NCBI GenBank assembly: GCA_003176995.1 | Contig: QHBN01000013.1 | Coordinates: 27,593 to 91,592, forward strand | Direction of reading: 5' to 3' | From: Candidatus Nitrosopolaris wilkensis | Lineage (GTDB): Archaea > Thermoproteota > Nitrososphaeria > Nitrososphaerales > Nitrososphaeraceae | DNA: 64,000 nucleotides | Notes under the pieces: model-generated | Seen by the model: the letters and a program-made list of their open reading frames with translations, nothing else | Database searches by the model: none | Told to the model about the DNA's origin: nothing | In this document: piece by piece, positions 9,782 to 22,622 of the stretch | Layout of the letters: every line of letters begins with the position of its first letter | Position numbering within the stretch: the stretch's first letter is position 1 | Translations under genes and position numbers: made by a program

Positions 9782-11191
9782 ATGCCAAAGGCGGGAAATT
9801 TGGTCAGGTTCTTAAATAATAAACTTCATATAGAAAAAATCCAGTCGTTCGATGATCAGTTCGGAATCTTTAAAAGATTGTACCATCAGTATGACAAAGT
9901 TTTCATCTTTGAATCTCTTGTCGGTCCTAAAGAGTTATCTGAATTTTCTCTAATCGGATTTGACCCCGAATTAAAGATTACTTGTGACACCAACAAATTT
10001 AGCATATCAGACCGTTCAGGAGTGACGAAAGTGACCAAAGTTGTAGATCCACTGGTCCAGCTCCGAGAGGTTGTTCCGAAGGTGTCCGACAATCGGTTCA
10101 GATACCTGGGTGGTGCAGTGGGGTACGTTAGTTACGATGCCGTACGCTTCTGGGACCGCCTGCCGCTACAAAATACGAGAAAGCATCATTTCCCATTGTT
10201 AGAATTCGGAATATTCACAGACGGGATCCTGTACAATCACATAGAAAAGCAGGCTTATTATTTTTCGATCGGACCAAATTCTCGAATCAAAGAGGTAAAA
10301 GATCTCATATCTGAGAGTCGAGCTCTTCATGAAGAATCGACATTTTCGTATTCTACCCCTGAACGAAACGTTACTCGGAAGCAGTTTATAGAAAAGGTCA
10401 ATAAATCAAAAAAATATATATATGATGGTGATGTCTTTCAAGTTGTTCTTTCAAAACGTATGACTTTTAAGATATCTGGAGATCTTCTAACCGTATACGA
10501 AAAACTTAGAGACATAAATCCATCACCATACATGTACTTTTTCAGGATGGGTGGGAAACATATCATAGGCTCCAGTCCTGAAATGCTTCTTCGCGTCACG
10601 GGGGACCGTTTGGAGACATTTCCAATTGCCGGAACCAGGCCAGTGGCAGATGATGACAAGAGGAATCAACAGCTAAGCAGGGATCTTCTCAACGATGAAA
10701 AAGAGGTTGCAGAGCACACTATGTTGGTGGATTTAGCTCGCAACGACATCGGAAAAGTAAGCAAATATGGAACAGTTCAGGTTAAGGAGCTAATGAAAGT
10801 TAAGAGATTCAGTCATGTGCAGCACATGATATCGCATGTTACTGGCATTCTTCAAAGTGGTTTTGATTCATACGACGCATTTAGGGCAGTTTTTCCGGCA
10901 GGAACCGTATCCGGAGCCCCAAAACTGCGGGCTATGGAAATAATCGATGAGCTGGAGCCAAATTTTAGAGGGCCATATGCGGGCGCCCTTGGTTATTTTT
11001 CTGCAAACGGTTCATGTGATTTCGCGATTACCATCAGATCTATCTTTGCAAATAAAAGCGATGCTTTCATTCAATCAGGTGCAGGGATTGTCATGGACTC
11101 CATTCCTCAAATGGAATGGGCCGAAACTGAACAAAAGGCCGACGCTCTGCTTTCTGCTCTTGAGAAATCGAAAGCAACTAGCAAATCCTAA
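9782..11191 (+). CDS. trpE: anthranilate synthase component I
   Basis: [92 protein letters not shown]. Confidence 0.93.
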   Translation: MPKAGNLVRFLNNKLHIEKIQSFDDQFGIFKRLYHQYDKVFIFESLVGPKELSEFSLIGFDPELKITCDTNKFSISDRSGVTKVTKVVDPLVQLREVVPKVSDNRFRYLGGAVGYVSYDAVRFWDRLPLQNTRKHHFPLLEFGIFTDGILYNHIEKQAYYFSIGPNSRIKEVKDLISESRALHEESTFSYSTPERNVTRKQFIEKVNKSKKYIYDGDVFQVVLSKRMTFKISGDLLTVYEKLRDINPSPYMYFFRMGGKHIIGSSPEMLLRVTGDRLETFPIAGTRPVADDDKRNQQLSRDLLNDEKEVAEHTMLVDLARNDIGKVSKYGTVQVKELMKVKRFSHVQHMISHVTGILQSGFDSYDAFRAVFPAGTVSGAPKLRAMEIIDELEPNFRGPYAGALGYFSANGSCDFAITIRSIFANKSDAFIQSGAGIVMDSIPQMEWAETEQKADALLSALEKSKATSKS

Positions 11192-11235
11192 GCAGCAAAT
11201 CCTGCGTGCGTGTTTTCTTTGAGATACAATTCCGG

Positions 11236-12600
11236 CTAAAACTGATGATTATTTATCTCCCTGGCCGGTCTCGAATATCGGTTTGAACGATTATTATGGT
11301 ATTCTACTGGTAATTTGGCGTCCTTCTGCCTTCCTGTGAGGATTCCGACCACTACATCATCTTGTTTGATAATACCTTCAAGCCTGAGCTTTCGTACGCC
11401 GGCGGGCACAGCACCAGATGCCATCTCACAGTCGAATCCATTCAAGCCAACAATCGACATTCCGTCGGCCATGTCCTCGTCCTTGACTTGTGTAACCACA
11501 CCTTTAGTAATGTCAATCGCCCTTAACGCCTTTACCAAATTGGCCGGCTTTCCAATCTGTATAGCGGTTGCGCGAGTTTTCGGGAGTACACCTTGGTTTT
11601 GTTTATCCAGATAATATCGATCTACCATCTCTAGATCTGGTCTTCCATTATTCCAATCCAGTGTCTTGTTTTCAAACAAACCATTGACTAGCTCGTAGAA
11701 TGAATTGGCTCCTTCAGCATTGATCACCGCAATTCTTGGAACCTTTTTTATCCATCCCCATCCGTGTAATTCAATAAGACATTTACCGCAGCTGGAAGTA
11801 TTTCCCAACGCGCCTCCCGGATAGACGATCCAATCTGGCGGATTCCAACTTAAATGTTCCATCACTCTATACACTATTGCTTTTTGTCCTTCGAGACGGA
11901 ATGGGTTTACAGAGTTAACCGTATATCCTTGTCTTTCGTTTACTTCAACCAAGGAGGCCGCAAGTGCATCGTCGAAGTTGCCATCAACCTCAATAACCTG
12001 AGCTCCAAACTGGAACGCTTGACTCAATTTCCCTGCGGCCACTTCGCCTCTTGGGATGTAAACGTCACATTCCATATTTTCGTTTGCTGCATACATCGCC
12101 GCTGAAGCAGAAGTATTCCCTGTGGAGGCGCAAATCAATTTTTTTACCTTCAACATTTTTGCATGTGTAACGGCAGTTGACATGCCGTTGTCCTTGAATG
12201 ATCCACTCGGGTTGTAGCCCTCAGGTTGCAGTAAGAAATTGTCGTGATTCATAATAGCATAGTCAGCTGCTTTGCTCATTTTATATGGCTTAGAAAGCCT
12301 TCCCTCTGCACCGTCGAGAGAGACTAGTGCTCTTGCACACTCTTCGAAATTCTCCGTGTCTATCCCAAGAAAATTAATTAGATCTCTGAAGCGCCATACG
12401 CCACTTTCATTAAAAATGTTCCCTCCGTGGTTTGTCCGAGCATAAAACGCTTCGACTAGGTTTTTAGATGGTACTCTAGAATATATGATATCCAGAAGCG
12501 AGCCGCACGAACATTTGTAAATGTCGTTTTCAATATCAAACGATAAGCCGCATGAGGGATTAATGCACTTCTTAGTAGCTACACCTTGCATATATGACAT
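11236..12600 (-). CDS. thrC: threonine synthase
   Basis: N-terminal Cys-rich zinc-finger-like start, PLP lysine motif NPSGSFKDNGMS, ASTGNTSASAAMYAA. Confidence 0.92.
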   Translation of the reverse strand: MSYMQGVATKKCINPSCGLSFDIENDIYKCSCGSLLDIIYSRVPSKNLVEAFYARTNHGGNIFNESGVWRFRDLINFLGIDTENFEECARALVSLDGAEGRLSKPYKMSKAADYAIMNHDNFLLQPEGYNPSGSFKDNGMSTAVTHAKMLKVKKLICASTGNTSASAAMYAANENMECDVYIPRGEVAAGKLSQAFQFGAQVIEVDGNFDDALAASLVEVNERQGYTVNSVNPFRLEGQKAIVYRVMEHLSWNPPDWIVYPGGALGNTSSCGKCLIELHGWGWIKKVPRIAVINAEGANSFYELVNGLFENKTLDWNNGRPDLEMVDRYYLDKQNQGVLPKTRATAIQIGKPANLVKALRAIDITKGVVTQVKDEDMADGMSIVGLNGFDCEMASGAVPAGVRKLRLEGIIKQDDVVVGILTGRQKDAKLPVEYHNNRSNRYSRPAREINNHQF

Positions 12601-12705
12601 TTTTCTTGAAATCTTATTTAGACTTTTTTCCCGAAGATTTCGTGAGTCACGTTATCTGTTCGATCTACAGATTCAGATTAGGGTTTTAAGTATTTTTATA
12701 TGGTA

Positions 12706-12972
12706 TTATGGCTTTTGAAAAGCTTTCTCGTACATCTTTAAAAGCTGTTGTATTACACCGTCCATGTCATCTTCTTTGACCTCAGGAGATACCGCGTGCT
12801 TGAGGAGATTATTAACGGTTGTAGAAATTTCTGAACTGACTTCATCAAAACTGTCGACATCTGTATAAGTTTGTTGGTAGAGGCGACGAAGTCTCATGGC
12901 ATACATCTGAGTTTGGTCGTTAAGTGTTACGTTGTAAGCATTATTGTTTACTTTGATTTTTTCTTTTACCAT
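12706..12972 (-). CDS. conserved hypothetical protein
   Basis: 88-aa ORF of normal composition; divergent from the winged-helix gene at 13158. Confidence 0.5.
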   Translation of the reverse strand: MVKEKIKVNNNAYNVTLNDQTQMYAMRLRRLYQQTYTDVDSFDEVSSEISTTVNNLLKHAVSPEVKEDDMDGVIQQLLKMYEKAFQKP

Positions 12973-13157
12973 GTAGGTTCTTTCCTGTGCCTAGTCTTTA
13001 AAAACTTGCCTACGTCTCATTTCCACCCCTCGTTTGAGATCGAGTTATAACACAGAGTTCTGTTGTCAGCGTTCTGTAAACATTTTGGTCTTGATAATTT
13101 GTCTAACACTCTTTTATTGAAAATGCGAAAAAACTGGGGAGAGGTAGGTCATAAACA

Positions 13158-13457
13158 TTGAAGAATCGTTCTGAAATAGAAATAATGGCTTCTATTTTAC
13201 GTTCCGCTACGAAAGACTGGGAATACAAAACTACCATAATGAATAATGCGACGGTATCACATTCTCAATTGATTCGATACCTTGCGATTGCAGTAGAAAG
13301 AGGATTAGTAAACTACTCGGAGAATTCCGGTCTGTACAGAACCACGGAGGCAGGTCAAGTGTATCTTGGGAAGTATGAACAGCTCCTTCTCCTTCTACCA
13401 ACTATTCCGGAGCTGCCTGATTTGAGCGATTCAGAGGAGATCCAACAGGAAATATAG
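13158..13457 (+). CDS. winged-helix transcriptional regulator
   Basis: NRSEIEIMASILRSATKDWEYKTTIMNNATVSHSQLIRYLAIAVERGLVNYSENSGLYRTTEAGQVYLGKYEQL, archaeal ArnR1-like wHTH. Confidence 0.75.
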   Translation: MKNRSEIEIMASILRSATKDWEYKTTIMNNATVSHSQLIRYLAIAVERGLVNYSENSGLYRTTEAGQVYLGKYEQLLLLLPTIPELPDLSDSEEIQQEI

Positions 13458-13590
13458 AAGAGGACAGGGTCGCATAAGCGACTATTAATGAGGCCATACG
13501 TCAAGTCCATTTGTTCCTAGCCAGATTGGTACATACGAGGCCGATGTTCGGTGCAAAAAAATATGAGCTCTTCTAGAATAAAAGCGTGAT

Positions 13591-14550
13591 TTGATAGAAT
13601 CAGATTGTGCAGAATTGAAGTTTGCACTGAGGGAGGCCGTAGAAAGGAACCAGTGCAAGGCATTACTATTATCTGGGGGTCTAGATAGCAGTATTCTGGC
13701 CGATATCTCGAGACCGAAGCAAACTTTCACTGTTGCATGGGACAATCAGGCGCCAGATCTTCATTACGCTAGGATGGTGGCGCACAAATATAATACAAGT
13801 CATACAGAATTAACCCTAAATAATAAAAATAGTCTGTTTCATGTCTTACGAGCGGTAATCCTGGGCTTAAAGACGTTTAGCCCCATCGACATTAGAAATT
13901 CCTGTGTTGTTTACACAGGGATAATGAACGCAAAAAAACAAGGCTTCTCGGATATAATGACAGGCGACGGCGGCGACGAATTGTTTGCAGGTTACAACTA
14001 TCTTAATCGATATTTTATGGATGTCAATAGGTTGGATATTGAACTAAGGAGGCTGTGGGATATAATGCACTTCTCTTCAATAAGTCTTGCAAAAACACTC
14101 GATATCGAAGTCAAGGCGCCTTTTCTGGACGATATATTTCTCAACTATGCCAAATCCATCGCTCCGGCAAAAAAAATAGGCGAGTTCTCCGGGAAGATGT
14201 GGGGTAAATTTATCCTAAGAAAGTGCTTTCTAGGAGAGCTTGGAGGTGAAATAGTATGGAGACCGAAACTTGCCCAGGAGGAAGGAGCAGCCACCGTCAA
14301 TTTAAACCATTTTTTGGAAACCCAGTTTAACGACATTGCATTTCGTTCGAGAGCAGAGCAGGCCCGAGCAGAGGGCGTCATTGTCAAGGATAAAGAGCAT
14401 CTTTATTATTACGACGTTTTTAGAAGTTATTTTTGCCCCCCATACAAGGAATATTGTTCTGACGTTCGATGCCCTGGATGTAGCGGCTGTGTATCAGCTA
14501 AAACCAATTACTGTAGGACCTGCGGCGCTTTCCCAATCAGCCCAAATTGA
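13591..14550 (+). CDS. asparagine synthase (ATP-PPase domain) family protein lacking the glutaminase domain, with Cys-rich C-terminus
   Basis: LLLSGGLDSSILAD PP-loop; MTGDGGDELFAGYNYL; C-terminus CPPYKEYCSDVRCPGCSGCVSAKTNYCRTCGAF; TTG start. Confidence 0.8.
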   Translation: MIESDCAELKFALREAVERNQCKALLLSGGLDSSILADISRPKQTFTVAWDNQAPDLHYARMVAHKYNTSHTELTLNNKNSLFHVLRAVILGLKTFSPIDIRNSCVVYTGIMNAKKQGFSDIMTGDGGDELFAGYNYLNRYFMDVNRLDIELRRLWDIMHFSSISLAKTLDIEVKAPFLDDIFLNYAKSIAPAKKIGEFSGKMWGKFILRKCFLGELGGEIVWRPKLAQEEGAATVNLNHFLETQFNDIAFRSRAEQARAEGVIVKDKEHLYYYDVFRSYFCPPYKEYCSDVRCPGCSGCVSAKTNYCRTCGAFPISPN

Positions 14551-14707
14551 ACACTGTGGATGTAGGACCTGTGGATGTCTTTACCTCATTAAATTGACAC
14601 GTTTTTCACTTGTAACCGCTAATTGCAGTCGCCACGGTGACACAAGTTTGATACACATGTGGATTTTTAGTCTGTCTACGATAGTATCCGCAGGTGTCAA
14701 TTTAGAT

Positions 14708-15358
14708 ATGTCATTCGGTAACAAATGGATAAAACCACAAGGAGAAAGCGTGGGAAATAAACTCCTCGATGGCCTAAAGCCACAGCCACCACTTAAGCCG
14801 AGGATTGAAGAAGCGCAAAACAAATTACATCTTCAAATTTCGAAACTTGAAACTATATCAGCGAAGATGCAGGAAAAGGATCAGCTGATCTTTAAACGCA
14901 TTGTTCATTCGGTGCAAAACCATGACTCTCACTATGCGAGAGTATTGTCTAGCGAATTGTCTCAAGTACGGAAGATGAACAAGATGGTAACTTCAGCAAA
15001 ATTAGCCCTAGAACAAATACAACTGAGATTGAACACGATTACTGAGCTAGGTGATGTGGTTGTAACGCTGAGTCCAGCGATGTCAGTAATTAAGGGAATC
15101 CAAGGGAGGCTCTCATCGATGATGCCAGAAGCGGATCAATCACTAGGCCAGATCTCAGATTTACTGGGTAATATTATGACAGACTCTGGACATATCCCAA
15201 CTGCCGAGATAGCCGCTGGAAGCACAGGGATGAATGAAGATGCAATGAAAATCATCGAAGAAGCAAGTGCAATAGTAGAGGAAAACATGAAAGAAAAGTT
15301 CCCAGACTTACCTACAAACACGATGCAGACAAGAAAAACGGAAGCCTCACTTTTTTAG
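14708..15358 (+). CDS. ESCRT-III / CdvB-family (Snf7-like) protein
   Basis: Likely start MSFGNKWIKPQG at 14708, inside the longer ORF 14336-15358. KPRIEEAQNKLHLQISKLETISAKMQEKDQLIFKRIVHSVQNHDSHYARVLSSELSQVRKMNKMVTSAKLALEQIQLRLNTI. Confidence 0.82.
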   Translation: MSFGNKWIKPQGESVGNKLLDGLKPQPPLKPRIEEAQNKLHLQISKLETISAKMQEKDQLIFKRIVHSVQNHDSHYARVLSSELSQVRKMNKMVTSAKLALEQIQLRLNTITELGDVVVTLSPAMSVIKGIQGRLSSMMPEADQSLGQISDLLGNIMTDSGHIPTAEIAAGSTGMNEDAMKIIEEASAIVEENMKEKFPDLPTNTMQTRKTEASLF

Positions 15359-15383
15359 AGTTCACCAAAAATTTTTGCGCCCT

Positions 15384-15716
15384 TCATTTAGTAGCATAGG
15401 CAATTACCCTGATCTCTTTTTTTATTCGGGATATAGTAGGATAGCTGTATCCTTTGTCGCGATAGGACCGTATCATAGCCTTCCAGTTGTTTAATCGCCA
15501 CCCTGCCTGAGTATGATTAAGCATGACGGTCTCTTTTTTTACTATGCTTTTGCGACCTGGCAGAAGATATCCGCCAGAAATTGCTCTTTCGCGTTTGTAC
15601 GCAAATCGTAAGCCAAACAAAATCATACCTACAGAAAGCGACTCGAGATAAGTTTGTACTTCTTTTTGTTGTGTTTTCGTTAGCTGCAGCATAAATGTGA
15701 ACGGCTTTGAATCCAC
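15384..15716 (-). CDS. hypothetical protein
   Basis: 110-aa ORF, basic; HTH-like tail SYRDKGYSYPTISRIKKEI. Confidence 0.45.
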   Translation of the reverse strand: MDSKPFTFMLQLTKTQQKEVQTYLESLSVGMILFGLRFAYKRERAISGGYLLPGRKSIVKKETVMLNHTQAGWRLNNWKAMIRSYRDKGYSYPTISRIKKEIRVIAYATK

Positions 15717-15872
15717 AGCATCAAGGGACGGGTATCTTGTTAATATATATTTCTAAACTCGAGTTTAGCAATATGTGTTTTTTTATGTAGATTCAAAACC
15801 GACCGCGAGTGGGATATTTCGGGAAACGGCACAAGCCATTCTAAATGACTGTGTTTGTGCATCCATCATTAA

Positions 15873-17039
15873 TTAGATAATATTATTTTTTTTCCCAATG
15901 ATCTCGAAAGAGTCAGCCGCAGTGAGAAGGTCACTCTTAGTGTGCAAGGAGGTCACAGTCAGCCTGAGTCGAGCCTTTCCCTTCCCCACAGTAGGGTACC
16001 TAATAGGTTGAACGAAAACACCATCGAGCATTAACTCGTTAGAAAAATCGACCGCTAATTTTTCATCACCTATCATCAAAGGGATAATCTGGCTGGCGTT
16101 CTTGTTAATCGAAAAGCCTAGATCTGTCAATTTTTTGTAAAAAAATTCAACATTTCTAAATAGCCTATGTTGCAGATTTCCTTTTTCTGCAAAAGGAATG
16201 GCTGCCAGAGCTGCTGCAGACAAATGCTCTGGCAACGCGGAGGTATAAATGAATTGACGTGATTTATTGATCAAAAGTTCCCTAACCAACGTAGAGCTTG
16301 CGACATATCCACCGAAGCATCCTAACCCCTTGCTCAAACTGCTGACGTTAACGTCTATCATCCCTTTAACATCAAAGTACCCCGGTACGCCAGAATAGGA
16401 GCCAGGCGAGCCAAATATAAAATCCCCATGAGCATCATCTACTATCATCATGGCATTATACTCCTTCGCAAGGCAACAAATCTGATCTAGGGCGGAAAAG
16501 TCTCCATCCATACTGAAAACACCTTCAGTAATTACAATCTTATCGCCAGTAGTTGAGCGTAGTAGGATCTCTAGATCTTCGAGATCGTTATGACGGAAAA
16601 CCTTGATAATTGCACGACTTAGCCTACACGCATCTATTATGCTTGCATGGTTGAGTTCGTCGCTGATTATCGTTGTACGCTTGTTGGCGAGTGAAGTAAT
16701 GACCCCCAGATTTGCCATATAGCCATTCGGATAAAGGAGTGATGATTCTGTATCTCTGTGTTTTGCGATTTGCTCTTCGAGCTCTAATAACTTTGGAGCA
16801 TTTCCAGCTACTAACCTAGAACTGCACTGTGACATATGGCGTAACGAAAATCGAGCTTCCTTAAGGACTCGCGGATTCCTAGATAATCCGAGATAATCAT
16901 TTGAACATAAATGGATTTTTTCAATGCCATTGATTAATGCTCTAGCTCCGTAGACCTCAATCCTATGCGGTCTCCTATACAAGTTATATTTTTTAAGCTC
17001 AGCGAGCTCAAGTTTAATAGTATTACCTGTGAAGACCAA
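15873..17039 (-). CDS. bioF: 8-amino-7-oxononanoate synthase
   Basis: CSNDYLGLSRNPRV; GSSRLVAGN-like CSSRLVAGNAPKLLELE; VDDAHGDFIFG; SSLSKGLGCFGGYV. Confidence 0.92.
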   Translation of the reverse strand: MVFTGNTIKLELAELKKYNLYRRPHRIEVYGARALINGIEKIHLCSNDYLGLSRNPRVLKEARFSLRHMSQCSSRLVAGNAPKLLELEEQIAKHRDTESSLLYPNGYMANLGVITSLANKRTTIISDELNHASIIDACRLSRAIIKVFRHNDLEDLEILLRSTTGDKIVITEGVFSMDGDFSALDQICCLAKEYNAMMIVDDAHGDFIFGSPGSYSGVPGYFDVKGMIDVNVSSLSKGLGCFGGYVASSTLVRELLINKSRQFIYTSALPEHLSAAALAAIPFAEKGNLQHRLFRNVEFFYKKLTDLGFSINKNASQIIPLMIGDEKLAVDFSNELMLDGVFVQPIRYPTVGKGKARLRLTVTSLHTKSDLLTAADSFEIIGKKNNII

Positions 17040-17994
17040 TTTCGTGTATCATCTGAAGGTCCTTGTCCGGGCTATTTCCGCCGACCGTGAGATATCCACC
17101 GGTGATCAACCCGTTTGCGCCTGCTCTCAAAGCCAGTCTGCCATTATCCTTCAAATGCAGCTCTCTTCCGCCGGCTAGCTTCAGAATTGTCTTAGGCATT
17201 AAAAATCGCCAAACCGCAATTGTTCTTACAGCATCATCGACTGCGATCTGAGGAATTTGTGCTAGAGGAGTTCCCTGCTGGGACACTAAGATATTCACCG
17301 GAACCTCTTCTGGCCTAAGCGAAGCAATAGAAAAGCCCAGTTCTAGCCTCTGTTGAGGAGTTTCCCCCATTCCAATGATTCCTCCACAACATAGTTCCAG
17401 CCCCTCGTCTTTTACAATCTGCGCAGTCTTCATTCTGTCAGCGAAATCGTGTGTTTTACATATTTTTGAAAAGTAACTTTCGGCTGCCTCTAGATTATGA
17501 TTGTATCGTTTGACCCCAAGAGATTTTAGTTTACTAGCCATTGCATGCGTCATGAATCCCAGCGAGACATTAATATCAATGTCCACCTTGTTCTTTATTT
17601 CCACAATAGTTTTGCAAATCTGTTGAAAATCTTTTTCTGGTGGTGCCCTATAAGCACAAACAAGGCAAAAACTTGAAGCACCACCTTCTTTCGCTATCTG
17701 TGCTCGTTGTAATATTACTTCTGTGGGCAAAAGTGGATACTTATTTATCCTACTATCATAAAACGATGATTGTGAACAAAAGGAGCAGTTCTCGGGACAA
17801 GCGCCGGACTTTGCGTTTAGCAGCATTTCGACATCTACCTTATTCGCATTAAAAGCTCTTGTAATCGTGTTCGCGCATTGGGCTAGGGTTCCAATATCCT
17901 CTGTGAAAAGTAATCGCTCCGCTTCTTCAAAAGAAACAGCCAAGCCGGCGAGGACGTTATCGGTCTTATCATGGATGAAGTCATGATTCTGCAT
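17023..17994 (-). CDS. bioB: biotin synthase (radical SAM)
   Basis: GACPENCSFCSQSSFYDS (CxxxCxxC); YNHNLEAAESYFSKI; GGIIGMGE; ANGLITGGYLTVGG. Confidence 0.96.
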   Translation of the reverse strand: MQNHDFIHDKTDNVLAGLAVSFEEAERLLFTEDIGTLAQCANTITRAFNANKVDVEMLLNAKSGACPENCSFCSQSSFYDSRINKYPLLPTEVILQRAQIAKEGGASSFCLVCAYRAPPEKDFQQICKTIVEIKNKVDIDINVSLGFMTHAMASKLKSLGVKRYNHNLEAAESYFSKICKTHDFADRMKTAQIVKDEGLELCCGGIIGMGETPQQRLELGFSIASLRPEEVPVNILVSQQGTPLAQIPQIAVDDAVRTIAVWRFLMPKTILKLAGGRELHLKDNGRLALRAGANGLITGGYLTVGGNSPDKDLQMIHEIGLHR

Positions 17995-19042
17995 GGAATT
18001 GAAAATATATTGACCACATTTAACTTTTTGAATATTCGTAAATTATCTTGCAAATTATGACGGTTGGGATATTTCAGAATTCGAGTGTAGAAATGTGAGC
18101 GAGCGATTATGCGCTTTCCATCTAGTGTGAAACGGCATAAAACTAAGGGTTAGGTAGCATATTATCCTACAAAAAGCGTGAATATGAGCAGATGTTCTCG
18201 GGGAAGTGTATTGGTGGGAATAATCGCGGCTAACAGCTTATGTCGATGGGCCGTAGAACGAATTTCGTTACAGATACACATCTTGTAGAATGTTCAGATA
18301 CGGGTCCTTTTTTGGAAGGACTAAAAAATACTCCCATTTTTTTACCTTCGACTTTGTGTTCAACTAAATTTCGCCTGTACGCGCCTTTTTATACTTATTA
18401 TCGCACTTTATTGACACCAGTATAGTTAAGGGTAAAGTAACTGGTCCTTACTTGTGAAATGTGCTTTTGGATACCTGAGGGTAAGTACAGAAGAACAGAC
18501 GATTCTGAATCAGAAGATGGTACTACAGAAGTGGGCAGATGAACGTGGGTACCAAGTAATTGATTTTTTTGAAGATTCAGCAGTGAGTGGGAAAATCCCG
18601 GCAGTAAAAAGAAAGGCATTTCAAGAGATGCTAGAACTCGTGAGGATTGCATCGATAGATGCCATATTGGTGTATGAGCTCTCACGTGTTGGTAGAACTT
18701 TTTGGGACACCCTTGATGCAATCAAGGCAATTGAGGAATATGCACCGCTAATCTCATGTTCGCCAAGAGAGTCTTTTTTGCAAAACACCGAACCTAGTGT
18801 AAGAAGGCTGATGATCGGCATTCTCACATGGGTAGCAGAGAGGGAGCGCGAAATGTTAGTACAGCGGACTAAGGATGGCATGGCTAGAGCAAAAGCCTCA
18901 GGAAAGGCAATAGGGAGACCACACAAAACACTCGATAAAGACTACCTGATTAAGTTGTTATCAGCAAATACTCCTAGATCCAAAATAGCAAAAGCACTTG
19001 GGGTTTCGAAAGCAACGCTTTACAAGGAGTTACGAGAACTCA

Positions 19043-21152
<2,110 letters not shown>

Positions 21153-21418
21153 TCTGAAAGGGGAGGCGACTTAGCAGCATCCTTCCATCAACGTCGAACT
21201 GCAGGGATATCTTCAAACACTCGGCATGAAATGGATTAGGGGCTTGACATGACATGTCTAGAGTTTTTTCGTTTGGATTTGACTTCGCGAGTGTATCCGT
21301 AAGGTGGATGCAAATCTTAGAACTGGCAATCTCGGGATTTAAATAACTCTGTCTGGATGATTTTCAGGAACTAAGCGTCAAAATAAGTTTATTATATGTC
21401 ACTACTGGAACTATCATT

Positions 21419-21832
21419 ATGATAAAAGTCAAGGTGGCTACTGGATTGCTGGTGGCCTCTTTAATATTATTGATGATATACGGCGCCGATGTCGCAGTCT
21501 CCTCTAGCGGAGTGGGGCCGCCTAGTCACTCGGGGTTCTTGCCCATCAATAAGGCGGCTAGGGGTGGTGTGTTCGGCGGCGGTGCTGTAATAATGTCTAT
21601 AATAGGTTTCGTGATAACACGGCGAGATCCTTCTCGAGTAATCGTGATGCTTCTGATAATTAACGGTGGTATAATCATAGCTGGTATGATAATATTAATC
21701 GCCGAGGGTTCCGGAACCACGAGAAATGCAACGATCACCATTGGTTCTACCATCGGTACTGGTATAGTTTTAGTGGGTCTAGGCATCGCGAAAGTCAAGT
21801 CGGATAGGGCTCTAATCGAGAGAAAACATTAG
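21419..21832 (+). CDS. membrane protein, ~4 TM
   Basis: Four hydrophobic segments in a 137-aa ORF. Confidence 0.6.
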   Translation: MIKVKVATGLLVASLILLMIYGADVAVSSSGVGPPSHSGFLPINKAARGGVFGGGAVIMSIIGFVITRRDPSRVIVMLLIINGGIIIAGMIILIAEGSGTTRNATITIGSTIGTGIVLVGLGIAKVKSDRALIERKH

Positions 21833-21932
21833 ATCAAAAAATAATTTTTGCGTTCTCCTTTCACTCCGTTCTGCTAAAAAAAGGTTGCTGTTCTGCATAC
21901 TCTTTTATACAAAACAGTATGACTGCCAAACG

Positions 21933-22622
21933 ATGAAGGCGATTATTTTGGCTGGAGGGTTGGGCAAGAGATTGAGGCCCTTAACCGACGAAAGACCCAA
22001 ACCAATGATCGAAGTATTAAATATCCCAATTATAGAATGGCAAATCAAGTGGTTTAAGAAACACGGAACGAACGAGATGGTTATATGTGTTGGATATCTT
22101 AAAGAACAAATCATCGACTATATAGGAAGTGGAACTAGATTCGGAGTCAAAGTCGGCTATGCAGTAGAAGAAGAGCCTTTGGGGACAGGCGGTGCGCTTA
22201 AGAATGCTGAAAGCCTTTTAGGCGGGGTAAAAGAGGAAGGCTTCTTTATGGTAAATGGAGACATACTAACAGATCTTGATCCTAATAATTTGCTTAACAG
22301 CAATACCGCGTCCTTAGCACTAGTTCCATTAAGGAGTCCTTATGGGGTTGTCGAAGTCGATGATCATTCTAACGTACTTGGTTTCCTGGAAAAGCCTATA
22401 ATCAAAGATAAATGGATAAACGCTGGTGTTTATCATTTCACCAGAGAAGTGTTCCATTACCTGCCTGAAAATGGAAATATTGAAATCACAGCCTTACCCG
22501 AGATGGCGAAAAACAAAAAATTGCAGGGCATAAGATACGCAAAGTCATTCTGGCGTTCTATAGACTCTCACAAAGACATTGAAGAAGCAACAAAAGAATT
22601 GAAATCCGCGGTCAATGTTTAA
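21933..22622 (+). CDS. sugar-1-phosphate nucleotidyltransferase family protein
   Basis: MKAIILAGGLGKRLRPLTDERPKPMIEVLNIPIIEWQI; GTGGALKNAESLL; VNGDILTDLD. Confidence 0.9.
   Translation: MKAIILAGGLGKRLRPLTDERPKPMIEVLNIPIIEWQIKWFKKHGTNEMVICVGYLKEQIIDYIGSGTRFGVKVGYAVEEEPLGTGGALKNAESLLGGVKEEGFFMVNGDILTDLDPNNLLNSNTASLALVPLRSPYGVVEVDDHSNVLGFLEKPIIKDKWINAGVYHFTREVFHYLPENGNIEITALPEMAKNKKLQGIRYAKSFWRSIDSHKDIEEATKELKSAVNV

Noticed and set aside
14336-14707. N-terminal part of the 340-aa ORF before the ESCRT-III-like protein
   Set aside because: Overlaps the Asn-synthase-like gene in another frame; the family-like sequence begins at MSFGNKW (14708).
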